A stretch of 64,000 nt of DNA from Heterodera schachtii (Eukaryota; Nematoda; Chromadorea; Rhabditida; Heteroderidae). Positions 23,701 through 33,308 of the stretch are shown piece after piece. Numbering within the stretch: position 1 is the first letter of the stretch; each line of letters starts with the position of its first letter. The notes beneath the pieces were generated by a model, which was not told the origin of the DNA, searched no databases, and was given only the letters and a program-made list of their open reading frames with translations. A program made the position numbers and the translations under genes. The DNA lies in the NCBI GenBank assembly GCA_023374025.1, contig SIJG01000022.1, positions 620,001-684,000 of the forward strand, in the 5' to 3' direction.

Positions 23701-25585
23701 ATTCAGCAGGTCCAGCTAATTTCATCCCATTCAAATAAAAAAAATTTAAAATTGTCAAATTAATAATCAAATCATTAATAAATGTTTAAATATATCTTTA
23801 AATATAATTTAGGTGTTGGCCAAGCCTGGCATGGTGGAACGCTTCTTTCCCAACGAACCGAAACGCGTGGCACTGATTCGCAGCACATTCACCGGACTGT
23901 GGGGCCTTGAGGTTGAAGACGAGGCGACCCGAGAAGTGATTGAGGTAGTGAAATGTGCCAAAAAACAAATAAATCTTCATTTAATTTTCGTAATATAATT
24001 TTTTTGTACCATACCTACGTGTTGGGTCATTTCTTAAAATCCGCAATTTTAACAGCCTTTTTTTCGACAAAAAATGGCATGACAATGTTTAAAAGCAATC
24101 TATTTGCATTTTTGATTGCGTTTGATAGCCCAGATTTTCTCTGTATTAGCATGCGAAATTTCAGAAAAAAAATTTGGTCACTTTCGAAAAAGTTGTGTAA
24201 GTACTATTTCTCCCATAACTTAGATTATTTCATTTTTTGTCGAAAAATATAAAAATGGCGGATTTGACGAAACGACCTAGCCTCCCTATGCAAGGAGATA
24301 GGGATTAAGAAAGTGGTCTTAAAATTGTAGAGTTTATTATTATTTAAATAAAAAATGTTCATTTTTAAGGACGCAATTCGTTCGCCTGGCAATTATGTGC
24401 TCAAATCGCAAATGGAGGCCGGACTTGGCAACTTTTTTGACGATCAGATGGCCCAAATGCTGCAACAGATGAGCAAAGAGGACCGAGGAGCATACATTCT
24501 TCAGCAGAGAATCAAACCGTTGGTGGTCAAGGTGAACAAAAGAGATAAATTTATGATTTTTAATTGAAAATAATTGTTTAAAATTCGGAATCGGTCAATT
24601 TTTGGAATTTTAAGACGGGAAATAAAGTTAAAAACAAAGTTTTATTAGGTTGTCTCATAATTATTTGCATCCTAAAAATGGCATAACTTTTGAAAGCTCG
24701 TAAAACACACGCAAAATTTAAAACGAAGGATTTATTAAATCGGAGGTGCTTTTTCCGAATCTGCCTTCAGATTTGTTCGTGATTTTAAAAATCGGTGATT
24801 ATGTCAATCAAATCTTTGGTTTTAAATTTTTTTGCCCTTAACTTTTTTTAAATTTTAAAACCATTTGAGTTAAAATTAGCTTCATTTGATTCAAATTCGG
24901 TATTCTGCACCGAATGATACCAAATACAAATAATTTTTTTTTTTTTTTACTTTTAAAATTTGGCATACTTTTTAGAGGTTGAAAAATAATTATGAAACGA
25001 CCCATTATTAGTTTATTTTTATTTTAAAGAATTATTTGATGCGAGAAGCAAAGCCTGCTGAGTTGGAGGATGTTGTGAGCGAAATGGGCATTTACGGCTC
25101 ACTGATCGGTGACCAGTCGAACGGCCGAATTTTGCACAACGCATTCGATGGGCACACAATTCGAAGCAAAGTCAGTTGAATGGAATACTTAAGGGGGAAC
25201 ATAATTTTGATAGCCAAATTTTTTATTAAAATATATTTTTGTAATTACATGATTCGAAATACCCAGGGCTTCCATTTATAAGAAATTTTCTGATTTTGCG
25301 GTAGTAGTGACTAAATTATGTACTGATTTTTTAAAAATAACACATTTTGTATTTTTTTGGCATATTTTATGTAAAAAAATATTAAAAAATTTAAACAAAA
25401 ATTTATTTAGAAAAATTAAAATATATTTTAATGAACTAATAAATTAAATGTCATATAAAACCTATTCTTTCAATTTTAAGCGTTCGGATTTGAACCTTGG
25501 CGGAGTGTGCTGTGGCGGTGGAGCAATTGACTCGCCTTTACTTTTCCCAATGGCACAAATGTTGGACCAATCAAATGGGCATTGA
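20707..25585 (+). CDS. Glutathione synthetase-like protein with altered substrate loop
   Basis: Ten exons (20707-20959, 21938-22144, 22325-22467, 22601-22782, 22972-23136, 23505-23709, 23813-23944, 24370-24531, 25030-25170, 25481-25585) keep frame at every junction and give 564 aa. Eukaryotic glutathione synthetase landmarks are in order: LPSPFPRELYDHA, RSDYMAHW, LKQVEVNIG, EWTARTTIERS, TKKIQQVLA, FTGLWGLE, the glycine-rich loop, AYILQQRI and LGGVCCGG. The usual loop KPQREGGGNN reads KSQMEAGLGN here, and the serines after the conserved E-x-N are replaced (NIGPIG). The normal enzyme joins gamma-Glu-Cys and Gly with ATP. The changes suggest altered or lost synthetase activity, as in cyst-nematode glutathione synthetase-like effectors. 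An N-terminal extension of about 70 residues has no obvious signal peptide. TTACAG lies shortly before the ATG. Confidence 0.85.
21040..21405 (+). repeat. Internal duplicate of the exon 2 border within intron 1
   Basis: The stretch ending AAAGGTTTGGTGGCCCCACT (to about 21401) is repeated at the true exon 2 start (about 21932-21951), together with upstream phrases (GAGGGTCG...TTAACC, GGGACCCCTT / AGGACCCCTT). Intron 1 therefore contains a decayed second copy of the exon 2 acceptor and its first codons, a potential cryptic splice site. Confidence 0.6.
24648..25005. mobile_element. mariner-type MITE in intron 8 of the glutathione synthetase-like gene
   Basis: AGGTTGTCTCATAATTATTT at the left end is matched by the complement of AATAATTATGAAACGACCCA at the right end, about 20 bp of imperfect inverted repeat, next to TTA/TA on each side. 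The TTAGGTTG start is characteristic of mariner termini. The ~355-bp interior is non-coding. Confidence 0.7.
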
Positions 25586-25842
25586 TAGTTGATGATCGAA
25601 ATTAATCAGATTTAAATGAAATATCCCATTAAATAAAGTTAATAATACCAATTTTTGACCATGAATATCTCCGATTATCCAATTTTGTCTTTTTAATAAA
25701 TATATGACAAAAGTTGGAAAATCCAAGTTCGTGATCGAATCAGACTGATATGTCACACTGTTTCGGTTCATTTGTTCCAGCCATTCACTTGGGGGGAGGT
25801 GAAATTAGACTAATTTTTTGAAAAAATTGGCTGGAGACCTGC

Positions 25843-26629
25843 TGAATTTTCTTGGTGCTGCTCAGATGGAAGCGAATGTTTGGTGACAAAATGGCATTTG
25901 ATCGCTCGATCGTTGTCCGTGCCGTCCATTCGTGCTCCGTTGGGTACTCATGCGGCACATTGCCGTCAGCAATGTGCACCAATGCCACTCGTTTTGTGCC
26001 GTCCAAATACAATGAAAAGTCGCCGCTTTCGTCAAGCGAAATTCTAAAATAAATAAAAATTATTTTAAAATATTTGGACCGGTTTTTTAATTTATTAAGT
26101 ACTTTTAATGCAATATTTTTACTCTGTCTTTAAAAAATAATTTATCTAAAACAATTTTGTGCAAATTTTCCAGTTAATACAAATTATATTACCGTATTTC
26201 CAAAAAAGAACCCCCACGGTGGGGGGGGGGGGCTTTGTTTTAGAGATAGGACATTTCAACCCCCCTCGAAAGGGGGCTTTATTTTGCGGGCGGGGGTTCT
26301 TCAACCCCCTTCAAACGGTAGCTTTATTTGAGGGGGTATGCTCTAATTGAGGGGGGGGGGGACTGTATTTTATACGGTTTTTAGATCATTAATAGAAATT
26401 GGTCGTTGACCTTTTCGATGCTTCGGTCAGCGAAAGCACCAACACCTTCACAAAATTGCCTTGTTGTTTGCCCAACTTTTCCACTTCAAACTGAATGAAT
26501 TGCAACTGCTCAAAATGCGTAATGTTCGGCGTGTCCAAAAAGAGAAGCACAGCTTTTGGGTCGCCAAACAATTTCCTTTGAATAAACAAACAATTAACAT
26601 TTTATTATTGTATTAAGGCAATTAAAAAC
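25843..26629 (-). pseudogene. Inverted duplicate of glutathione synthetase-like exons 5 and 6
   Basis: Read on the minus strand, this block repeats 22905-23712: end of intron 4, exon 5, intron 5 with its C-runs, and exon 6. The peptide of both exons is identical to the main gene (KLFGDPKAVLLFLDTPN; SLYLDGTKRVALVHIADG). Homology stops abruptly after CAGCAGGTC on one side and at the sulfotransferase fragment on the other. There is no start, no ATP loop and no other exon, so it is a gene fragment. With the main gene it forms a palindrome with ~0.8-kb arms and a ~2.1-kb spacer. Confidence 0.85.
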
Positions 26630-26647
26630 TTGGGTGTTCATTACAAG

Positions 26648-26838
26648 TAGAGTGCCACGGGACCGGGAATTTTGGGCAAACCCGGGACCGGGACCTTTTC
26701 GGTTTGAAAAACCGGGAATTTTGGGCTGGGAAAACCGGGAAAAAACCGGGACTAGTCCCGGTCCCGGTCAAAACCGGGACCTTGGTACTCAGTTGTACTC
26801 AGTTGTCCGCTACCAGGTCCCGGTCCCGTGGCACTCTA
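26648..26838. mobile_element. 191-bp hAT-type MITE with perfect TSD
   Basis: TAGAGTGCCACGGGACCGGG and its exact complement CCCGGTCCCGTGGCACTCTA form the ends, flanked by ATTACAAG on both sides (26640-26647 and 26839-26846). The body is a string of ACCGGGA/TCCCGGT units. Related but degraded sequence lies at 38925-39010. Confidence 0.92.
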
Positions 26839-26988
26839 ATTACAAGCAGCAGCTTTGGGTTGTTTATGTCAAACTCATATTCAATTTTTGTTGGCATGTG
26901 AACTCCCGTGGTTGGGTTAATCGATATTTTTGTCGGCATATTTTTATGCAATAAAAATTTTAATACCAAAATAATCACTGGGCTCAAC

Positions 26989-27466
26989 CATGACCGGAAA
27001 ATCGGTCAGTGGAAAATGCGTCAGTAGAAAATACGTCAGTGATACAAATATTTGAAAATAAAGTTCTGTGGCATTAGTATTGTAATATAGAAGTAAACTT
27101 CTATAAGAACATCCTTCTGAATTCCGAACCCCGGACCCGAACTCGGACAAAAAGTCGAAAAGTCTAAATTTTCGAAATTAGGTTTTTTCTTAAAAATCGG
27201 TTTAAATACACGGAAACAAACTAAAAGTCCAATCCTTCAATAAGAGAACATTTATGCCGTTTTTGAACCAAAAATGCTAAATTAGAAAATTTGGACTTTC
27301 GATCTTTTGTTCGAATTCGGGTCCGGGGTTTGGAATTGGCCGAAATGGATACCGGATTCGTGGTCAGTGCCCCCCGAAAACGCAAGGAACTTGTTTTTAT
27401 GACAATAGAATTTTACTGACGCATTTTTTACTGACGCATTTTCTACTGACGCATTTTCCGGGCGCC
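26989..27466. mobile_element. hAT-type fold-back element inserted in sulfotransferase relic
   Basis: Imperfect termini (CATGACCGGAAAATCGG and the complement of TTTTCCGGGCGCCG) are flanked by GGCTCAAC (26981-26988) and GGTTCAAC (27467-27474), 7 of 8 matching. GAAAATGCGTCAGTAG-like subrepeats line both ends. The interior is the inverted-arm family containing TGGTCGAAATGGATG-like and ATTCGTGATCAG-like phrases that recurs at 40139-40470, 51030-51200 and 53006-53474. Confidence 0.8.
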
Positions 27467-27682
27467 GGTTCAACAGCACAAGGAAAATTAGAATAAGCAA
27501 TTTTCGCATTACTGAAAATTAAAATTATTTAATTACACCAAAATTATATTTTAACATTAAAGTATTTTGTTAGTTCAATAGCATTTTTTTATTTAAGAAA
27601 AAAATTATTGTTGGATTTTTCGCCAGAAAGAAATATTTTTTAAATTTCTATACAAAATTTTTTTTATATATTTCATTTAGAC

Positions 27683-29124
27683 CAGGGTTCGGATTCGTTC
27701 TTGAATGACAAGTACGTCCTGAACACTAATGTACGGAGGGACGCGTCATTTTCAAATTTTTTAATTTTTCAATTTTTCACATCACTTCTCGGCAATTTTC
27801 TCCATTTGTAGTAGACATAGCCTGACGCCATTGATACCGTTTTGTAGAGCTCATCGAGCTGTACAAAAAAGCCGCTGGTACCGGCAAGCTTAGCTTGGGT
27901 TAGCCATCGACAGGATCGGGGCGAGGCTGAGAGTCCTCCGGCAGATGTGCCCGATCCATGACGGGCTCCAAGTGAATGGATCAAGAACCGGACCCGGCCT
28001 GGGAGATAGCCCTTGAAAAACTGAACAAAAAATTGTTCTTAACCGGGCCGGTCCGGGTTCCGGATCAGGCACTTTTGGTGCCCCGAAGTGGTGCGATAGG
28101 CTTCCGGAAAATGACCAATCAATCACTGAGCTTTTTGTGGAACGCCCACACTGAGCTTTTTTGTGGAACGCCCACACTGAGCTTTTTTGTGGAACGACTC
28201 ACCACGGACTGGTAAGAATGGGGGTCTGGATCAAATTGTTGAGCAAAGTTGGAGGAAAGGAAAATTTTTTTTAATTAAATTAAGATTTATTTTAAAAATG
28301 AGGCATTTATTGCTTCTGTGGCTTGGTGGTTAATCTCTTGGATTCAATTCGTTATTTGCTCATTTGTCAGGTTCAATTCCTTCGCATAGCACTTCGTTTT
28401 TTAGCATTTATTTTAAATTTTTGTTGGAAATTGCCATTTATTATTAAGTAAATAAAGCTTAAAAGTTTTTAAATAAAAAAAAACTATTTTTGCTTCATAG
28501 AATTTTTAAAAAAATTTCTTAATTTTTTACAATATTCCCATAAGAAATTTTGAAAATTTGAACATTTTTTGGTAGAAATTCTGTAAATATATTGGCTAAA
28601 ATAACAAAATTTGGTCATTTTTTAATAAAATCTGTTAACAAATCAGAAGTAATTTTCAAAATTTTCCCGGCGGCGCCTATCGGCACCCCGGACCCCCTGT
28701 TCTTGAAAAGTTTTTTTGCTCGTTCTTGAATGACAAGTACGTCCTGAAAATTAGGCCCATCACTTGAAAATTTTAAAATATCCTTGAATTCAAGATGTCC
28801 TTGAAAAAACTCAAAAGTTTATAATTTTTAAACTTTTATGCCAAATTTTTATTAACTTTATGGCATTATTGGTACAAAATCTGTTACTATATTGCACCAA
28901 AGATTCCAAATTTTTCCCGGCGGCGCCTATGGCACCGCCGGACCCCCTACCACATATTCCCAAAAAGTTTTTTCGGAAAAAGCGCCCCGCAAAAAAGTGC
29001 ATATGTGGTGAAATGAGGAAAATGAAAATTTTAAATGTCCTTAATTTAAATGAGTTTTCCCCTTATGTCCTTGGAAACCGGTATACCTGTCCTTGGAAAG
29101 GGAGTTTGTCAGATCCGAACCCTG
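27683..29124. mobile_element. 1.44-kb hAT-type element with perfect 8-bp TSD
   Basis: CAGGGTTCGGATTCG at the left and the complement of GATCCGAACCCTG at the right are flanked by ATTTAGAC (27675-27682 and 29125-29132). The interior is composite: three copies of a ~28-bp CACTGAGCTTTTTTGTGGAA unit (28124-28200), a tRNA-like A/B-box pair, two copies of the GC-rich palindromic core (28670, 28920), and CTTGAATGACAAGTACGTCC repeated at about 27701 and 28723. No transposase is visible. Confidence 0.88.
28312..28394 (+). other. tRNA-like A/B-box pair inside the hAT-type element
   Basis: TGGCTTGGTGGTTAA resembles a Pol III A box and GGTTCAATTCC about 50 bp later a good B box, spaced as in a long-variable-arm tRNA. 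The acceptor ends do not pair convincingly. It is a candidate tRNA pseudogene or SINE head. Confidence 0.35.
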
Positions 29125-29526
29125 ATTTAGACCATGGAGATCCAGGAAAAAAATATGTATTTACATAAAATTGCCAGCCATATTAATGAAAATTTGAATT
29201 ACTTTCTCTCACCAACAATAATCCAAAGGAATGAACGAGATGGGCTCTCATTTCAATGGGATAAAAAATCGGCGGAAAGACTGAAGAAAATAAATATAAA
29301 AAAAATTGCCGGTAAAAATTAATCATTTATGTGTGAAAAATTTTTTGAAAAAAATCTCGGGATTTTCGTTCTCGGCCTCGAGTCTAGTGAAATTTTCGGC
29401 CTCGAACATCCTAGTTATGATTAGGGCGCGGATTTTTAGGGGCGAAAAAGTCCAAAATAGGCATAAAAACTTATTAGAGGCGAACACTCAAAATAGGGAT
29501 TTTTAGGGGCGAACATCCAACGTTTA

Positions 29527-30064
29527 GTCAGGGGGTCGGTTTAGTCTGGCCGTTATAGGCAGGGGGTCGGTTTAGTTTGGCCGTTATAGTCAGGGGGTCG
29601 GTTTAGTCTGGCCGTTATAGTCAGTCGGTTTAGTCTGGCCGTTATAGTCAGGGGGTCGGCTTAGTTTGGCCGTTATAGTCAGGGGGTCGGCTTAGTCTGG
29701 CCGTTATAGTCAGGGGGTCGGTTTAGTTTGGCCGTTATAGTCAGTCGGTTCAGTCCGGCCGTTATAGTCAGGGGGTCGGTTTAGTTTGGCCGTTATAGTC
29801 AGGGGGTCGGCTTAGTCTGGCCGTTATAGGCAGGGGGTCGGTTTAGTTTGGCCGTTATAGTCAGGGGGTCGGTTTAGTCTGGCCGTTATAGTCAGTCGGT
29901 TTAGTCTGGCCGTTATAGTCAGGGGGTCGGTTTAGTTTGGCCGTTATAGTCAGGGGGTCGGCTTAGTCTGGCCGTTATAGTCAGGGGGTCGGTTTAGTTT
30001 GGCCGTTATAGTCAGTCGGTTCAGTCCGGCCGTTATAGTCAGGGGGTCGGTTTAGTCTGGCCGG
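29527..30064. repeat. 31/27-bp minisatellite with higher-order structure
   Basis: Eighteen head-to-tail units of GTCAGGGGGTCGG-TTTAGT-TGGCCGTTATA type: fourteen of 31 bp and four of 27 bp that lack GGGG. The pattern of variants repeats with a nine-unit, 271-bp period starting at 29558 and 29829, so whole blocks were duplicated. The array ends exactly where the Polinton capsid frame begins. Confidence 0.9.
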
Positions 30065-30423
30065 TCGAAGCGAATGGAAACATATTCCCCGGGTCCCCCT
30101 ATTCTCTCAATTTTGATAGAAATAAATATATTCGAGCATTTGTTGACATGTATACGGGACTCGGGATGGACGACGGAGAAAGAACAATGTCGATCAATAT
30201 GCAAAAATTTGTAAATGGGTGGTGTTTCTTTGTTATTCCGATGACCTCTACTCTAGAGGATACCCCTGGTTTTGAATTGATTCGAAACGGAACGACCAGC
30301 ATAAAGGTGCAATTTAATGAGCCTATAAAGGACGGAGGGTATGAGATGATCGTTCTGGGGGAATTTGATTCGATTTTGTCAATTAATGCTAGTCGGGTGC
30401 TCAGTAGCGACGGAAGCATATGA
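30065..30423 (+). pseudogene. Polinton/Maverick-type major capsid protein, C-terminal fragment
   Basis: An open frame from the end of the minisatellite to the stop at 30423 encodes about 119 residues, including NGWCFFVIPM and FELIRNGTTSIKVQFNEP. The latter resembles the C-terminal beta-strand region of the F54H12.2-like nematode family, which I associate from memory with Polinton/adintovirus capsid proteins. The N-terminal part is missing, replaced by the minisatellite. No splice sites are seen, as expected for a Polinton gene. Family assignment is by remembered similarity and needs a profile search. This is a relic of an endogenised virus-like element, not a cellular gene. Confidence 0.55.
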
Positions 30424-30437
30424 TGAATTCTCATGAA

Positions 30438-30692
30438 TTGAAATATTTTTATCCAAAAACCCGACAACCCGAAAATATTTTATCGGGGTTTTTGCTTCCG
30501 ACGGGATGCCAAAATTGAAGGACAAGGATTTTCCATATTGCTTTGTGGCAAATACCGACAGGGCGGGCACAATAGGTGAACATTGGGTTTCTTGTTTTGT
30601 AAATTCGACAACTAAAATTGAATATTTTGAAGGGTTCAGACTCTTTCTGATTCGAACGTGTTCGACGACAAGTATCTCACTATGACAAAGAG
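30438..30692 (+). pseudogene. Polinton-type adenain-like cysteine protease fragment
   Basis: Just after the capsid stop, another plus-strand frame contains GVFASDGMPKL, FVANTD, GEHWVSCFV and IEYFEGF. The spacing of the GxHW histidine and the following E-Y-F segment fits the adenovirus-type (C5) protease family encoded by Polintons. The frame stops before the expected catalytic cysteine region, so it is inactive. Capsid next to protease is the gene association expected of a Polinton. Confidence 0.6.
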
Positions 30693-30795
30693 TTTGGCCA
30701 ATGAAAGACTGTTCGGATTCGATCGTTCGAGAACCTGGTATCAGGGTGGAGTGTAACAATCCAAGAAATTAATTCAATTGAAAAGAGCGGGCCCA

Positions 30796-32446
30796 CTAAT
30801 ATCAAGCTTTACCGGGATTTTCGACAATTAAAACCCATAGCATGTTTTTATTACAACGACCATAGTTTTTTAATTTTTCAAAATGAAAAGACAAATGAAA
30901 CTTCGATAACAAGAGGGAATCAAGAAAAGGTTGTTACTTAGATTTGATCATATTGGTGGCCGACTTTTCGTAATCAGTGACTACCGAATAGATGAGATTG
31001 ACATTAATACTGTTGGATATGATGGATTTTAATTATTATTTGAATTAGCGCCAATACAGTAGCAATGATGTTCCTGTTGTTTTTGGTCGCCATATTCTCC
31101 AGTCAACATTTCTCCCCCGCTGTTCGCTCTCATTCATTATATTTTTATCATCATTTCAGTTCTAAATTATTTCTGTTTTGCTCCTTCCGTTTTTGCCTTC
31201 CTCTGACTCCGTCGTCATCATTTATTATTTTAGTTGTTCATTTATTTCATTTGTTATCATTTGTCTTCCAACAATAAATTTTGTTTTTCTGTTGTTCCTT
31301 CACGGACACAACATTGGCCACGCCCGAGTGCATATTTTGTGCATTACCGTGAATTCACCAAAAAGCTAATCTGACGGCCACCTCACATAACCCATAACAC
31401 TAAAGTTAATTCCCCATCTGTCGTAAGCCTGAAGAGTTTCTCAGTATCCTGACTGAGTAAAGCTAAACGTGTGTTCGGTATTTGCCGGCAAAAACTTAAT
31501 TTTATATTTGTTATTTCATTATTATCATTTCGAATTCATTCTCTTTATTATGGCGACGAAGGAAGAGCTCAAAATTATTTTGGAAGCGCAGCAAAAACAG
31601 TTTTTGGATTTAATTTCAAAAATTTTGCCTCAAATACGGCACCATGTGCCAGTTCTTCTGACCTGTTCAGTCAAACCAACAGTCAACTTCTGCAATTCCA
31701 CTACGACCCCGAGGCTGATGAAACATTCTCACTTTGGTGGGTCAATGCTCGCTGTGAACGCGCCGACATGACTCTGTCAAAGGAGGAGGTCAAATGTCTT
31801 ATTTTCATCACAGGTCTGAGCGACGCGCACAAAGAACTTCGACAAGAGTGTCTCCGCCAAATGGAAAAAGCTCGAAAATCAACTGACTTTGGAAGCACTT
31901 TTGGAAGAGTGCCGTTCCATCCAATCGCTTCAAAATTCGGCTGCCGCTTTGTCTGGTCCCGGACAAGTTCATTCAGTGCATGTCTAATATCAAGCTTTAC
32001 CGGGATTTTCGACAATTAAAACCCATAACATGTTTTTATTACAACGACCATAGTTTTTTAATTTTTCAAAATGGAAAGACAAATGAAACTTCGATAACAA
32101 GAGGGAATCAAGAAAAGGTTGTTACTTAGATTTAATCATATTGGTGGCCGACTTTTCGTAATCAGTGACTACCGAATAGATGAGATTGACATTAATACTG
32201 TTGGATATGATGGATTTTAATTATTATTTGAATTAGCGCCAATACAGTAGCAATGATGTTCCTGTTGTTTTTGGTCGCCATATTCTCCAGTCAACATTTC
32301 TCCCCCGCTGTTCGCTCTCATTCATTATATTTTTATCATCATTTTCAGTTCTAAATTATTTCTGTTTTGCTCCTTCCGTTTTTGCCTTCCTCTGACTCCG
32401 TCGTTATCATTTATTTATTTTATTTGTTCATTTATTTTATACTGTA
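30796..32446 (+). mobile_element. Gypsy-like element remnant between direct repeats
   Basis: About 450 bp starting CTAATATCAAGCTTTACCGG (30795) recurs almost unchanged from 31985. The left copy continues to CACGGACACAACA (31312). The right copy breaks off near 32440. These are probably LTRs or LTR plus flanking internal sequence; the true LTR start is unclear because the repeat does not begin with TG at its visible edge. A gag fragment lies between. Confidence 0.6.
31550..32006 (+). pseudogene. Gypsy gag fragment with frameshift
   Basis: From the ATG at 31550 one frame reads MATKEELKIILEAQQKQ, then a shift near 31640 into a second frame carries FHYDPEADETFSLWW, CERADMTLSKEEVKC and ELRQECLRQ, resembling the start of nematode gypsy Gag proteins. 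There is no zinc knuckle, protease or RT before the second direct repeat, so the element is deleted internally. Confidence 0.6.
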
Positions 32447-33300
32447 GAACAACACCTCTACTCACGACACCGGGCCAAGCTACAATTCCCTCAACTCCTC
32501 TGTATAATTATGTACCCGAATAACGGTCATAGGTGCTATTTTCCTCTTGAAGTGTTGGATTTTTTAATGGGAAAATAGGTGCCAAAAACTTTCAAATTTA
32601 AGGGTATAAAATCGTAAATGTTATCAAACAATTAACAAAATGAGTCAAATAAGTACTGAGATAAATAATTTTTAAATAAATCAAAAAAATAAATAAATAA
32701 ATTTCGGAGAAAATTTTTGAGAAAATTTTCCATTCTTAGGGGATCTATTTTTTAAAAAATTTAGGTCGATTCTTATGAATATATTTTTGAAAATTTTTGG
32801 GTCGATCCTTAGGGGGTGTATTGTATTTTCGTTTTTATTGAATTTTGTTAATAAATTTTCCAAAAAAAAAAAATTTGTTTCGAAAACAATATTTTTGATA
32901 TTGACTTTGGCACTCCATAACTCGGCACTCGTGCTCATTTAGCAGAAAATAAAAACACTTTTCTTAAAACCCATGGATGCTCTATCCATCCACCAAATTT
33001 CATTCGGAAATCCCACGGACACCCTAGGACTTTCCTTTTTGAGTGTCTTTTATGTTTCGAAGACTCTTTTTTGAAAAATTTTGTTATCTTTTTTCAGCTT
33101 TTTATGAATATTTCTTCCCGACAAAGATGCTGCTATGTATTTGAATGGCAATTAATTTACAAGTAATTGCAAGCAAAGAGAAATTTTATCTTGATTTTTA
33201 ATCATTAATTTTATCTCGTCCGTAAATCACCGGAAATGTTTCACATATTTCTTGTTGCATAAAAATGCACTTTTAATTTCTTAAAATTCATTTTCACAAT
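32447..33300. other. Intergenic with a relic of the 36-bp repeat
   Basis: Inverted relatives of the 328-490 repeat units (GGTCGATTCTTA, GGTCGATCCTTAGGGGGTG) lie at about 32740-32820. The rest is AT-rich without a recognisable gene. Confidence 0.45.
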
Positions 33301-33308
33301 TTTATTAT

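Larger units (their letters stand above)
26630..27509 (-). pseudogene. Sulfotransferase exon 1 relic, split by two transposons
   Basis: The minus strand encodes MRKLLILIFLVLL from 27509, is interrupted by the element 26989-27466, and resumes with PVIILVLKFLLHKNMPTK and MPTKIEYEFDINNPKLLL, clearly exon 1 of the sulfotransferase family (closest to copy 2). A second element (26648-26838) splits the last codons. No exon 2-7 follows; instead the sequence joins the glutathione synthetase-like fragment at about 26630. The acceptor TTTTCAG before the ATG is kept. Confidence 0.85.
26630..29325 (-). repeat. Inverted, broken third sulfotransferase duplicon (C)
   Basis: The minus strand from about 29300 down to 26630 resembles 13010-14824: the stretch 29190-29300 is the complement of 13010-13115, the upstream ATGCTATTGAACTAA phrase is found at about 27570-27590, and exon 1 of the sulfotransferase follows. 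Three transposable elements (26648-26838, 26989-27466, 27683-29124) interrupt it. Confidence 0.65.

Noticed and set aside
27890..28215. Overlapping 79-95-residue frames
   Set aside because: They fall inside the hAT-type element and across its 28-bp repeats, with no transposase motif.
29527..30064. CRISPR-like array of direct repeats
   Set aside because: Units are contiguous with no unique spacers; it is a minisatellite in animal DNA.
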